This document shows, in pieces, positions 1 to 8,433 of a stretch of DNA of 46,180 nucleotides. A program made the position numbers and the translations under genes. Position 1 is the first letter of the stretch; the number at the start of each line of letters is the position of its first letter. The notes under the pieces are model-generated. The model was not told the DNA's origin and did not search any database. It was given only the letters and a program-made list of their open reading frames with translations. This DNA is from Bifidobacterium breve. Its GTDB lineage: Bacteria; Actinomycetota; Actinomycetes; S36-B12. The DNA lies in assembly GCA_945900705.1 (NCBI GenBank), contig CAMDKJ010000002.1, positions 1 to 46,180 on the forward strand, given 5' to 3'.

Positions 1-123
1 ACATCAGTATTTGATGGGCTGCGCCCGACGCTCACCGGGTTCACCACCCAAGACGGCAACCAGTTGTGGGCCAATTCAAGATTTCGTGATACGCCCCCGG
101 TCATCTATCGCAATCGGCCCTAG
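1..123 (+). CDS. 3' end of an unidentified gene (partial)
   Basis: Frame 1 is open from the window edge to a TAG at 121-123 and gives 40 residues ending in RDTPPVIYRNRP. The reading ends 17 nt before the stop of the convergent serine hydrolase, which is a normal convergent arrangement. The composition (Arg, Pro and aromatic residues, no low-complexity runs) looks like real protein, but no family can be named from this tail. A competing open frame at 11-295 runs antisense into the next gene and is taken as a shadow. Confidence 0.45.
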   Translation, partial: TSVFDGLRPTLTGFTTQDGNQLWANSRFRDTPPVIYRNRP

Positions 124-140
124 CTCAGTACGCGGTCAAC

Positions 141-1265
141 TCAACGCAGCGCCCGCGCAACCTCGCGGCAGGCGCGGTACGAATCCAAGTGCATGTCTTC
201 GTCATCTGGCATCGGCCAAGATGACTGCTTGGCGATTACCACACCGCGGGGGCGATCAACGTAGAGCATCTGGCCATGTATCCCGATACCCATGATCACC
301 GCTGGATCCTCACCCGGTCGGTAGCAAAATGAGCGATAGACGCCTTTGGGGAAGAAGTCTTTGAAGTCACCCGCTGCCCACTGCGCCATGTTGCCGTTGT
401 CGTAGGCATCCGCTAGGAACGCCGGGTCGATAACACCCATCCCACCATCACGCATCATCATGCCGAAGCGCGCCATATCGCGCGGGATGACAGAGAGCCC
501 ACCGGCTGCTCGCGGTGAACCTTGGCGATCAACAGTCATGTGCGCCGGTGCCTCGGTGCCAATCTTCGACCAGATGTAATGAGAGAGGGCCGTGGCATAT
601 GGCATGCCACTGGCCGCTTCGATTACCCAGCCGACTAGGTCGGTGGTCGGTGACAGATAGCGAAAGGACTTGCCGTGTTCGCCATCCTTCTTGCGGGATG
701 CGATGAAGTCGTGTAGATCCGGAGCCCCGAGGGGCGCCGGATACCAGCCAACCGAGTTGCGGTAGGCAACGATGTCTGGTCCGGGTGAGTAGTCCTCCTC
801 GAATTGGTAACTCACCGCCATATCGAGCAAATTACGAACAGTGGCAGCACCAAATCCACTATCGGAGACCTGGGGCACATAGTCCGTAACCAGCGCTTCA
901 ACATCAATCAAGCCCTCTTGCACAAGGGCACCGACCAACATGCCGGTGACAGATTTAGTCACACTGAATATCAAATGCGGCTCGACATCGACTACGCCCG
1001 GTGCCAACCATTCGAAAACCAAATTCTCGTCTTGCACCACCGTGAACGAATCAGTATCTGTCGAGTTGAGGAATTCACCAACAGGTTGCCGCCTGTCATG
1101 GAAGTCGACGACCAAATCACCGAGTGCGGGGTTTATGTCCTGATACAAGGTGCGCACCACGGCGGCTGGGTCAACCTGCGCCGTCGGGATCAGTTCACGC
1201 ACATGCCGAAAGGACCAAAAGGTGTGTTCAGGTGCCATCCAGTTATTCAGGGTTGGACGCGTCAT
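141..1265 (-). CDS. Serine hydrolase, class C beta-lactamase / penicillin-binding-like
   Basis: This 374-aa protein has the beta-lactamase/esterase fold of the class C, D-Ala-D-Ala carboxypeptidase and EstB group. The nucleophile motif SVTK lies at about residues 101-104 (SxxK), a YLS at about 203-205 stands where YxN is usual, and an HxG-like GIHGQ lies near residue 335. No signal peptide is visible, so a cytoplasmic esterase or amidase role is more likely than cell-wall editing. The ATG at 1265 was chosen over an upstream in-frame TTG (1286) because a CATACT hexamer lies 6 nt before it, consistent with a leaderless transcript. The substrate cannot be told from sequence. Confidence 0.8.
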   Translation of the reverse strand: MTRPTLNNWMAPEHTFWSFRHVRELIPTAQVDPAAVVRTLYQDINPALGDLVVDFHDRRQPVGEFLNSTDTDSFTVVQDENLVFEWLAPGVVDVEPHLIFSVTKSVTGMLVGALVQEGLIDVEALVTDYVPQVSDSGFGAATVRNLLDMAVSYQFEEDYSPGPDIVAYRNSVGWYPAPLGAPDLHDFIASRKKDGEHGKSFRYLSPTTDLVGWVIEAASGMPYATALSHYIWSKIGTEAPAHMTVDRQGSPRAAGGLSVIPRDMARFGMMMRDGGMGVIDPAFLADAYDNGNMAQWAAGDFKDFFPKGVYRSFCYRPGEDPAVIMGIGIHGQMLYVDRPRGVVIAKQSSWPMPDDEDMHLDSYRACREVARALR

Positions 1266-1328
1266 GCAACAAGTATGCTCTGCCAACTGCCGGGAACCGG
1301 CGAGTTAGCAGTTCAGATGCACGTGCAG

Positions 1329-1955
1329 TCAGCAGTAAAAAGCTTCCTGGTTCCCGGTGGTCCCATTGGTTAGGGACACGGGAGATGAATCCCCACCATT
1401 GGCACCGGGAAGGATCGTGGCCACGGTAGGTGATGCCCAAGCGAGCGGGGCCTTAGCTTTGCCGTCGACGCCGGCCGCACTGATCTTGGCAACCGACACA
1501 TTGATAACTGCTTTGGCCTTGGTGGTGCCCTGCCAGCAGGGTGAGCCCTCTTGGCGCTGCTTGGCTTGGGATGTCGAAACTTTCGTACCCGCGGGGGCCG
1601 CACTTGATCCAGTGAGCGAGTCGGAGCCAAGAACGATGTTGGTCACGTAGTCCAAATCGCCTTCCCACGGCGCGGTGATCGTGAAACTTACGCCTTGGGT
1701 CAATTTCGTTGGAATGGTGAAGGTCACCTGACCGCCCGACACTTTACTTTGCTCCCCAGCCAGAAAATTCGGTTTACCGGGTGCAACCGTTGTGTCCGAC
1801 GCGAGCGCTCGCTGCCACCCGATGGTGCAGCCCTCGCATCCGGAGACGAAAATCTTGATCGTTGTCTGGGGCGCCGCCGCAGTGGCAGCGCTCGGGTAGC
1901 CGGCTACGGCGACCAAGGCGAGCAGCGAACCCACAACCACCGTGCGTATTTTCAC
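1329..1955 (-). CDS. Secreted protein of unknown function
   Basis: A 208-aa protein with a clear Sec signal peptide: basic MKIR start, hydrophobic core, and a small-residue cleavage region near AATAAAP at about residues 24-29. The mature part has four cysteines: a CEGC pair near residues 39-42, one in SPCWQG at about 140, and one as the last residue (AFYC). Two disulfides are therefore possible. The rest is Ser/Thr/Gly-rich and predicted beta. The start is GTG at 1955, supported by a strong GGAGG four bases upstream. I do not recognise the family. The serine hydrolase downstream has its own apparent start signal. Confidence 0.75.
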   Translation of the reverse strand: MKIRTVVVGSLLALVAVAGYPSAATAAAPQTTIKIFVSGCEGCTIGWQRALASDTTVAPGKPNFLAGEQSKVSGGQVTFTIPTKLTQGVSFTITAPWEGDLDYVTNIVLGSDSLTGSSAAPAGTKVSTSQAKQRQEGSPCWQGTTKAKAVINVSVAKISAAGVDGKAKAPLAWASPTVATILPGANGGDSSPVSLTNGTTGNQEAFYC

Positions 1956-2076
1956 TTTCCCTCCAAGGCTTGCATTTGCCAGAAACTTAAACGCGACTCC
2001 GGCACACCACAGGTGAACGATCGGTTAATCCCAATCTGCCGACGCTAGCCTCGCACAGGATGCGGGTTTTCTCTTG

Positions 2077-2149
2077 TGCGCCCGAAGAGATTCGAACTCC
2101 TAACCTTCTGATCCGTAGTCAGATGCTCTATCCGTTGAGCTACGGGCGC
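2077..2149 (-). tRNA. tRNA-Arg (anticodon ACG)
   Basis: The reverse strand folds as a 73-nt tRNA: acceptor GCGCCCG pairs with CGGGCGC, a D-arm carries AGCTCA, the anticodon loop CTACGGA reads ACG, and the T-loop is GTTCGAATC. The discriminator is A and no CCA is encoded. An ACG anticodon is normally A34-edited to inosine to read CGN codons. Confidence 0.96.
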
Positions 2150-2213
2150 CTTGTAACCTGCGAAGTATAGCGTTCAGAGGACATCCGGTTCCGCGCCTAG
2201 GTAACCTGCCGAC

Positions 2214-4463
2214 GTGGGCACCCAAATGGTCAATCGTCGCCGGCGCAGCACCCTAATAATCTTGCCCGCCGTTGTGGCATGGCTCGCCCTGATCGGTGGC
2301 GGCATCGCTCTGGCAGCAGACACCCCTAGCGAACCACCTCCCTGCGGCAATACCGGCCAACCCTGCCAGGGCGATGGCCAGACACCCACCCCACCGAACC
2401 CGGTACCGGGATCGCCGGTGCCAGGTGCGTCCGGTAACCCGCCTGAGGGACCGCCCGTGCCAGTCGAATCCGCGCAGCCTGGGTCAAGTGGCCGACCTAC
2501 CGGTGGCGGTACCAACAACAACACTGGTACCGGCAACGGAGGCGGTAGCCGTCCCTCGGTAGTGATTGACTCGGTGAAACTAATTGTGGGCCAGGCGGTT
2601 AACGTGCCGATCCAGTTTGTGGGCGGTGATGGCGGTGATGAAACCGAGCTCGTTGAGGTTGTGGTCACGGTCACCGGCGGCACTGCCGCAATCCCCGGTG
2701 GTTCTAGTGGTAGCACCGCAACCATCCGCGGACCATTCGGCACCATCAAAAGCAGCATCAGCGGTACCACAATCACCGCGACCGTGCCAGGTGCGGTGGG
2801 CATTAACGTCCGCGGATATCCGGTAGGTCAACCAGAGGAAGGGGTTTCGGGTGCCCGCGACCTGATAGCGACCGCGGAACCCGCACCGACTCCCAGCCCG
2901 ACACCAACTCCTACTCCTTCACCGTCGGCGCCAGCAAAAGCGGCGCCGCAAAGTATTGCTCCGGCTGTATCCGAAACGCAGGTAGCAGCGCCGGTAGTTC
3001 AGACCCGGTCGGCGATCGATCTACCCAAATACGAAGCAATTGAAGAACCCAAGGTCGTGGTTGGCACCACCGTCGCGGCCGTTGCTGTAATTGCCGTAGT
3101 TAGTGTTTCAGCGGGCGCCATGGCCGGTGGTGCTGGTGGTGGTGCGCCTAGCGGTGGTGGTGCCGGTGGTGGTGCGCCTTCGAGTAGCGCAATTCGCCGA
3201 GCTGAAGCCGCCGACCGCCAAGATGCCTCGCATCACGCCACCGAGCGCGCCAGTGCATCACTTACTGGGGTGGATGTTTCATTCGCCGGAGTCGCAGCGG
3301 TAATCGGCGCTGAAGGGGCCGGTGATAGATCTAAGACATGGCGATTACCGCTAACACCCCACATTGATCGCAGCAGTCACAATGGCATCTTGGCCGTTGC
3401 GCGATTTTCGCCATTAAGTGCACGCTTCATCGCTGATGGTATTTACCTGCGGGCAATGCTCGGATCGGCCGCGCTCCTGCTTCCAATTCTCGCAGTAGTG
3501 CTCGGCGTGCTTGGGGTTATCAATGTAAATGGCCTCGCACTTGCACCAAGTGTCGCGCTGCTTGGCGTGATTACTTTCATCGGTGCCTTGGATGCATTCG
3601 CCGGGTTAGCCGCTGTCGTAGTTTTTGGTGCTGGAGTTGCAATATCAGGTGGCATAACCGGCGTCGACAGCGTTCGCACCTTATTGGGCCTTGCGGTAAT
3701 TGGCTTTGGCCCCGCTCTCATCGCCGGCTCATCGCGGCCACTGCGCCGAGCAGGCCACGAGTTTGACGCCTGGGAGCGAGTCACCGATTTCGCCATCATC
3801 CCGCTCCTCGGCGCCTTCGCGGTGCAAAGCATGGTGTCATCTTTATCCGGGTTATCCGGGTATGAAATGCCCATCACTCAATACGCAAACCTCATTGCGC
3901 TTATTGCTCTCATCGGATTACTCGCGCGCGTGAGTCTAGAAGAATTCGCGGCCCGTGCTTACCCAGCACGCATTACCGCGATTGCGCCGGCAGATATTCC
4001 AAAGCCCGGAACTTTGCAACGCACCATCGTCGTGATTATTAGAACGGTGATCTTTGTTTTTATCGCGGTTGCTTTCATCGGAAACGTCTGGCAGCTGTGG
4101 GTTGGCGCATTAATTTTCGCCGCGGCGCAACTTTGTGAGGTTTTCGCTTCAAAAATGCCGAACAATCCGAAACTCTTTCATGCCGTGCCGGTTGGTATCC
4201 CGAAAATGGTATTTATCTTGCTGATCTCACTCGGTGTTACCACGCTGTTGACATTGGTGCTGGGAACTAACGCCGACCTTGCCCGATTCGCATTCGTCTT
4301 CTTGATGCTACCTGGCCTATTGCTCGCCGCCCTTGGCATGTTCGGGCGTGAGCCAATCGAGGGTGATACTCGCTGGTACCTGCGCCCAAATATGCGGCTG
4401 TGGTATCGGGCTGGTGGCGTGCTGCTACTCGTCGCCGCTATCTACATCACGCAATTGCTTTAA
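2214..4463 (+). CDS. Large Pro/Gly-rich multi-spanning membrane protein, unknown function
   Basis: A 749-aa protein with an unusual layout. A basic N-terminus (RRRR) is followed by a hydrophobic segment (about residues 13-33). A Pro/Gly/Asn/Thr-rich stretch (35-110), a beta-rich domain (about 112-215) and a PTPSPTPTPTPS linker (about 223-240) come next. A hydrophobic segment near 283-305 then leads into a GGG/AP-rich run and a short charged region. The last 340 residues are very hydrophobic and hold roughly eight or nine membrane helices. The first half looks extracytoplasmic. The start is GTG 2214; an ATG at 2226 (MVNRRRR) is equally good. No conserved enzyme motif was seen. A cell-envelope or sensor role is only a guess. 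Confidence 0.75.
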   Translation: MGTQMVNRRRRSTLIILPAVVAWLALIGGGIALAADTPSEPPPCGNTGQPCQGDGQTPTPPNPVPGSPVPGASGNPPEGPPVPVESAQPGSSGRPTGGGTNNNTGTGNGGGSRPSVVIDSVKLIVGQAVNVPIQFVGGDGGDETELVEVVVTVTGGTAAIPGGSSGSTATIRGPFGTIKSSISGTTITATVPGAVGINVRGYPVGQPEEGVSGARDLIATAEPAPTPSPTPTPTPSPSAPAKAAPQSIAPAVSETQVAAPVVQTRSAIDLPKYEAIEEPKVVVGTTVAAVAVIAVVSVSAGAMAGGAGGGAPSGGGAGGGAPSSSAIRRAEAADRQDASHHATERASASLTGVDVSFAGVAAVIGAEGAGDRSKTWRLPLTPHIDRSSHNGILAVARFSPLSARFIADGIYLRAMLGSAALLLPILAVVLGVLGVINVNGLALAPSVALLGVITFIGALDAFAGLAAVVVFGAGVAISGGITGVDSVRTLLGLAVIGFGPALIAGSSRPLRRAGHEFDAWERVTDFAIIPLLGAFAVQSMVSSLSGLSGYEMPITQYANLIALIALIGLLARVSLEEFAARAYPARITAIAPADIPKPGTLQRTIVVIIRTVIFVFIAVAFIGNVWQLWVGALIFAAAQLCEVFASKMPNNPKLFHAVPVGIPKMVFILLISLGVTTLLTLVLGTNADLARFAFVFLMLPGLLLAALGMFGREPIEGDTRWYLRPNMRLWYRAGGVLLLVAAIYITQLL

Positions 4464-4480
4464 CCACTAGTAAGACTTCA

Positions 4481-4657
4481 CTAACTAGTAAGCCCTTTGA
4501 ATGCCTCTGCAATCGCGGCTTGGCCAGCAGCTTCGTACTTGTCCGGGACGAGTACTTGCCTAAGTTGAATACCAACCCCATGGCGACCGTGGACCTCGGC
4601 GCTGACCAACGTGCCGGCCTCAGTCTCAGCAAATTCCACATCGAATCTGATGGGCAT
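4481..4657 (-). CDS. Small hypothetical protein (58 aa), divergent from the Rieske gene
   Basis: A short open frame starting at ATG 4657 with GAGGAA immediately upstream (short spacing) and ending at 4481. It is convergent with the 749-aa membrane gene, 17 nt away. The product begins MPIRFDVEF, is acidic and mixed alpha/beta, and contains HGRHGVGIQL and an Ala-rich C-terminal helix. The longer reading of this frame, continuing upstream through the Rieske gene, is antisense and not credible. No family is recognised. It fills what would otherwise be a 240-nt gap between real genes, which is modest support. Confidence 0.5.
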   Translation of the reverse strand: MPIRFDVEFAETEAGTLVSAEVHGRHGVGIQLRQVLVPDKYEAAGQAAIAEAFKGLTS

Positions 4658-4700
4658 TTCCTCGGTATGCACAAACAAACCGGCCGTGTAACAATTCGCT

Positions 4701-5123
4701 ATGGAGTCAACCCGAAGGCAATTTCTGACCGGTGCCTGCGCCCTAGTGGGCGCCGGACTCGGTGCCGCACTACTCGCCGACTCGGCGAATGCGGCCACCG
4801 GCATCAAGCGCAAAAAGAACGGCCAAGTAGAAGTCACGGTCGCACAAATCCCTGGCTTGCAACAAGTAGATGGCGTGGTGAACCTCGGCACCGTCAAGGG
4901 GATTCCAACAGCGGTGGTGTGCACCGGGCCTTCGACATACACCGCGCTGAACCTGCGCTGCCCCCATGCCGGAGTCACCGTGCGCGACACCGGCAGTGAA
5001 TGGCTCTGCCCGGCACACGGATCCCAGTTCGAGTTAGACGGAGCCTTCATAAGTGGGCCCGCCGGTGGCGCCTTGGCACCGGTGCGCTCCCGATTAAGGA
5101 ACGGGATCTTAACGGTCGGTTAG
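4701..5123 (+). CDS. Rieske [2Fe-2S] protein with Tat signal
   Basis: A 140-aa Rieske-type iron-sulfur protein. The N-terminus has a twin-arginine motif (TRRQFL, residues 4-9), a hydrophobic core and an AxA-like cleavage region near 27-32, so the folded protein is probably exported through Tat. The cluster ligands are clear: C87-P-H89 and C103-P-A-H106, the CxH/CxxH pair of Rieske boxes. It is a stand-alone domain, not part of a cytochrome bc complex or a dioxygenase. Similar small Tat-Rieske proteins are common in actinobacteria as electron carriers of unknown partner. No ribosome site precedes ATG 4701, but TAACAAT lies just upstream at -10-like spacing, so the transcript may be leaderless. 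Confidence 0.88.
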   Translation: MESTRRQFLTGACALVGAGLGAALLADSANAATGIKRKKNGQVEVTVAQIPGLQQVDGVVNLGTVKGIPTAVVCTGPSTYTALNLRCPHAGVTVRDTGSEWLCPAHGSQFELDGAFISGPAGGALAPVRSRLRNGILTVG

Positions 5124-5183
5124 GCCGCGATCTGTGGGCCAAACACATGGCGCCGTTGACATAAGCCATCGGGGCTTCGGTGG

Positions 5184-5274
5184 CGGAGGCGGGGAGATTT
5201 GAACTCCCGATGGGCGTTAAAACCCAAACCGCATTAGCAGTGCGGCGCCATAGACCGGACTAGGCGACGCCTCC
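5184..5274 (-). tRNA. tRNA-Ser (anticodon GCT)
   Basis: On the reverse strand GGAGGCG pairs with CGCCTCC, the anticodon stem CCGCA/TGCGG closes the loop CTGCTAA (anticodon GCT), and a long variable arm typical of serine tRNAs is present. The T-loop is GTTCAAATC. The 3' CCA appears to be encoded (plus-strand TGG at 5181-5183), unlike the other two tRNAs of the window. Confidence 0.96.
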
Positions 5275-5400
5275 ACGCTGGGAACCATAGATTTCTGACC
5301 TGTTGGGTCGTGACATAGGTCGGGGAATCTGTAGTGCAGCCCGTTAAGGGTATCGGGTGCGGTGACGCGCCTCGGCAGGAGTCGGGCACACTTGGGTCTC

Positions 5401-6156
5401 GTGACAACCACATTGGCGATTGACTGCGGGGGCGGCGGAATCAAGGGCTCGGTCCTTGATGAGTCGGGCACCATGCGGGCCCAGCCGATCAGGGTGCCCA
5501 CCCCTTACCCCTTGCCGACGGCTCTATTTGTCAAGACTTTGGCGGACCTAGCCGCGAGCTTGCCAACCGCTGATCGGGCCACGGTCGGCCTGCCGGGGAT
5601 GATCCGCCACGGGGTGGTGGTCACCACGCCCCACTACGTCACGCGCTCGGGCCCGCGAACCCGGGTGCTGCCCGAACTAGTATTGGAGTGGGAGGGCTTT
5701 GACGCCAAAGCGGCGTTGACCAAAGCTTTCGGTTGCCCCACCATCGTGTTGAACGACGCAGAGGTGCATGGCGCCGGAGTAGTGGCTGGGCAAGGGCTCG
5801 AAGTGGTGCTGACATTGGGCACCGGTTTGGGTTCAGCCGTTTATGACGGTGGCCGCCTAGCACCGCACCTTGAGTTATCGCAGGCTCCGGTGCGCTGGGG
5901 TTTGTCATACGACACCTATATCGGTGAGCATGAGCGTCGTCGACTAGGTGATGCACTTTGGTCGCGGCGCATCGGACGCATGATCGAAGGGCTGCGGCCG
6001 GTGTTCATGTGGGATCGGCTCTATCTAGGTGGCGGCAATAGCCGGCACATCACGCCCGTGATTCTCAATCGCATCGGAGATGACGTTGTGATCGTGCCCA
6101 ACGCTGCAGCCCTTGTTGGCGGTGCACGTGCTTGGCTATTACAGACCGAATCGTGA
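5401..6156 (+). CDS. ROK-family kinase, polyphosphate-glucokinase-like
   Basis: A 251-aa sugar kinase of the ROK/ASKHA fold. The phosphate-1 motif is AIDCGGGGIKG near the N-terminus, the acidic catalytic segment is LNDAEVHG at about residue 116, the second phosphate loop is LGTGLGSA, and the adenosine motif is LGGGNSR near 215. The length and the LNDA-x(n)-LGTGxGSA layout match actinobacterial polyphosphate glucokinases, which phosphorylate glucose from polyphosphate or ATP. The usual ELGH-type glucose/zinc motif is degraded (LELSQAP), so glucose specificity is not certain. The start is taken at GTG 5401 just before the conserved core; an in-frame GTG at 5362 is possible. Confidence 0.8.
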   Translation: MTTTLAIDCGGGGIKGSVLDESGTMRAQPIRVPTPYPLPTALFVKTLADLAASLPTADRATVGLPGMIRHGVVVTTPHYVTRSGPRTRVLPELVLEWEGFDAKAALTKAFGCPTIVLNDAEVHGAGVVAGQGLEVVLTLGTGLGSAVYDGGRLAPHLELSQAPVRWGLSYDTYIGEHERRRLGDALWSRRIGRMIEGLRPVFMWDRLYLGGGNSRHITPVILNRIGDDVVIVPNAAALVGGARAWLLQTES

Positions 6157-7130
6157 CAACTAGCTTCGCTCCCAAACCACGTAACGTCGATGCTATTGGT
6201 ATCGGCATGTATTTACTCGCCGCTTTTTTGTTTGCACTAAATGGATCTATTTCCAAACTTGCCATGAATGCGGGTCTCGACCCAGCACACCTGACGCAGC
6301 TTCGCAACAGTGGCTCCATGGTCGTGCTGGTGATTTTCGTGCTGCTGACTAATCGGGGTGGCTTTCGCATCCAGCGCGGTGAGCTTCCATTCCTGCTGGC
6401 GTACGGGGTCATTGCATTTGTCTTGGTGCAGTTTCTGTATTTCTTCACCGTGTCGCGGCTCCCACTTGGGCTCGGCACGCTGCTCGCGTTCTTGGCTCCG
6501 GTGGTAGTGGCGCTCTGGGTGCGATTCGGCAAGAAGCAGCCGGTCAGCAACCGGCTTTGGCTAGCCATTGTGCTCATCCTGATCGGGCTAGGGCTGGTTT
6601 CGCAAGTCTGGCTAGGCCTTCGTTTCGACATTCTCGGCGTGCTCGCCGGCTTCGCCCTGGCGTTGGCTCTCGCGCTCTACTGGCTACTCGGTGAGGCCGG
6701 TCAAGAGCGACGCGATGGGGTCTCATTAACCATGTGGGGCTTCATTTTTGCCTCGGCAACGTGGGCCATCTTGCAACCTTGGTGGAGTTTCCCATTTTCA
6801 GTTCTCACTGAAATGTCAGTGCCCGAAACAACCGATTTCCCGGCACTGCCCATCTGGGGCATCATGCTGTGGGGGGTACTGCTCGGCACCGTTGTCCCAT
6901 TCCTCTTGGTCCTGGGTTCACTGCGCCGGATCGGTGCGCAACGGGCCGGCATCGTCGCAACTACTGAACCACTTTGGGCCGGCTTGATCGCTATTTACGT
7001 GCTCGGTGAAATACTCACTTGGGTACAAGCGCTGGGTGGTTGCGTCGTCATTGCTGGAGTTGTACTCGCTGAAACTTCGCGTCGAGTTAGCGCTAAAGAG
7101 GAGGCGGGATCTCTCCCGAGCCCCGTGTAA
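6153..7130 (+). CDS. EamA/DMT-family transporter
   Basis: A 325-aa integral membrane protein with about ten helices in two EamA repeats, typical of the drug/metabolite transporter superfamily. The second repeat ends in a conserved pattern: TTEPLWAGLIAIYVLGE followed by a Gly-rich helix. GTG 6153 overlaps the stop of the kinase gene (GTGA), so the two are translationally coupled. The end runs 38 nt into the 3' end of the convergent LacI gene. The family exports or imports small metabolites such as amino acids or nucleotide sugars; the substrate is not predictable. Confidence 0.88.
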   Translation: MTTSFAPKPRNVDAIGIGMYLLAAFLFALNGSISKLAMNAGLDPAHLTQLRNSGSMVVLVIFVLLTNRGGFRIQRGELPFLLAYGVIAFVLVQFLYFFTVSRLPLGLGTLLAFLAPVVVALWVRFGKKQPVSNRLWLAIVLILIGLGLVSQVWLGLRFDILGVLAGFALALALALYWLLGEAGQERRDGVSLTMWGFIFASATWAILQPWWSFPFSVLTEMSVPETTDFPALPIWGIMLWGVLLGTVVPFLLVLGSLRRIGAQRAGIVATTEPLWAGLIAIYVLGEILTWVQALGGCVVIAGVVLAETSRRVSAKEEAGSLPSPV

Positions 7131-8157
7131 TTAATTCAGACGGCACCACCGTCGTTGTTGCCTGGCGCGCTGCATCGGCCAGGCGCGCGAAGAGTGCTTC
7201 CGCGGCCAGGCGCCCAATGCGCCTGGGGTCTTGAGCAACGACACTCACCCCCGGGTTTAACACATCGGCAAGTTCGAAATCATCAAACCCTATTTGCGCA
7301 ACTTCTTTCTCAAGGCCCAACGCCCGCAGGGCGCGGACAGCACCCATGCTGATCAAGTTCTGCGCGGTGAATAGCGCGGTCGGTGGCTGCGCACCTTGTA
7401 AGAGTCCGGTGATACTTATTTCAGCCTGGTCAACTGTCCGAATATCGCGCACCACATAATCGGCCGGTACCTTGACCTGTGCGGCCATCATCGCATCGAG
7501 AAAACCGTCATATCGATCTTCTGCTGTCGGCAGCGCTGACACGCCACCGACGAATGCAATACGTCGATGGCCGAGTGCTATCAGCTGCTGCACCGCATTT
7601 TGGGTTGCTGCTCGGTTGTCGGTGACCACGACGTCGCCTTCAACACCGCGCGGCGCACGATCCACGAAGGCCATCACCAGGCCCGAGCGCATTTCATTGG
7701 CCAGGTAACCCTGTTCGAGGGCTGTTGGCGCGAGGATGAGACCGTCAACTCGTCGCGAAGAAAATGCTTCGACAATTTGCTGCTCTTGGCTTTGATCTTC
7801 GTCAAGGCTGGCCGCGAAGACCGCAACCCCACGTTGCACCGCAACTTCTTCGACGCCTCGCAGAATCGACGCGAAGAACGGGTTAGAGACATCCTCAAGA
7901 ACCAGCCCGATAGTCGCGGTGCGCTGCCCGGACCGCCGCAGATTTGCCGCAGTTAGATTTGGGCGAAAGTCCAGTTGCGCCGCGGCCCGCTCCACCCGGA
8001 TGACCAACTCCGCCGACACCCCGGGCTCGCGATTAACCACCCGAGAGACGGTCTTTAGGCTGACCCCCGCCAGCGCCGCGACCTCGCGCATGGTGGGGCG
8101 CGGCCGGTGCCGACTTGGCCCCTTGGCTGGTGAACTGGGGTTAGATAACGTTGTCAT
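7093..8157 (-). CDS. LacI-family transcriptional regulator of the adjacent sugar importer
   Basis: A 354-aa regulator with an N-terminal LacI helix-turn-helix (TMREVAALAGVSLKTVSRVV, about residues 22-41) and a periplasmic-binding-protein-like effector domain (GLVLEDVSNPFFASILRGVE onward). ATG 8157 was chosen because upstream in-frame starts add a non-conserved extension. It is divergent from the sugar ABC genes. A palindrome matching one in the intergenic region overlaps its own start codon, so it probably represses both itself and the transporter, with relief by the imported sugar or a derivative. Confidence 0.93.
   Translation of the reverse strand: MTTLSNPSSPAKGPSRHRPRPTMREVAALAGVSLKTVSRVVNREPGVSAELVIRVERAAAQLDFRPNLTAANLRRSGQRTATIGLVLEDVSNPFFASILRGVEEVAVQRGVAVFAASLDEDQSQEQQIVEAFSSRRVDGLILAPTALEQGYLANEMRSGLVMAFVDRAPRGVEGDVVVTDNRAATQNAVQQLIALGHRRIAFVGGVSALPTAEDRYDGFLDAMMAAQVKVPADYVVRDIRTVDQAEISITGLLQGAQPPTALFTAQNLISMGAVRALRALGLEKEVAQIGFDDFELADVLNPGVSVVAQDPRRIGRLAAEALFARLADAARQATTTVVPSELITRGSGEIPPPL
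8144..8155. promoter_or_regulatory. LacI-type operator O1 (overlaps lacI start)
   Basis: GATAACGTTGTC differs by one base from the perfect palindrome at 8221 and has the central CG of LacI-family sites. It covers the start codon of the regulator gene, so binding would block its expression directly. Confidence 0.75.
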
Positions 8158-8220
8158 TACGAAAACGGAGTATTGCATATTTCGAGTTGACAAGAAAGGG
8201 GAGGCGCACTAGAACTAGCA

Positions 8221-8232
8221 GACAACGTTGTC
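8221..8232. promoter_or_regulatory. LacI-type operator O2 (perfect palindrome)
   Basis: GACAACGTTGTC is a perfect 12-bp palindrome, 77 bp from the O1 copy, in the divergent promoter region of the LacI regulator and the sugar ABC operon. The two copies share 11 of 12 bases, and 77 bp is close to seven helical turns, so looping between the sites is possible. Confidence 0.8.
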
Positions 8233-8356
8233 ACCTAAGGCGGTGGCAACTTGATAAAAGATACTTGCTTGCGGCCCGGCTGTGAATTTTGCCGGCGCCT
8301 AACTTCGGTGAAGATGCCATAACGGTTAGGCACCGGTACGGTTCCAAGGTCTAGCG

Positions 8357-8374
8357 GTGGTCCCTTTGGACCAC
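8357..8374 (+). promoter_or_regulatory. Leader hairpin upstream of the sugar-binding protein gene
   Basis: GTGGTCC and GGACCAC form a 7-bp stem with a CTTT loop in the long leader (about 200 nt from the operator to the start codon at 8434). It is not followed by a T-tract, so it may stabilise the mRNA or act in the leader rather than terminate. Nothing else was recognised in 8233-8433 apart from AT-richer segments that could hold the promoter. Confidence 0.45.
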
Positions 8375-8433
8375 TAGAAAGAGGACGTGACCAAGTGTTA
8401 CATCCACCTCCATCCCCCTTCGAAGGGAAAAAA

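Noticed and set aside
3123..3185. GGTGGTGG-type repeat in the membrane protein gene as a functional DNA repeat
   Set aside because: It is explained by the Gly/Ala/Pro-rich protein segment it encodes.
4657..5050. Long minus-strand reading through the Rieske gene
   Set aside because: It is antisense to a gene with intact Rieske ligands and Tat signal; only the last 58 codons, outside the Rieske gene, were kept.
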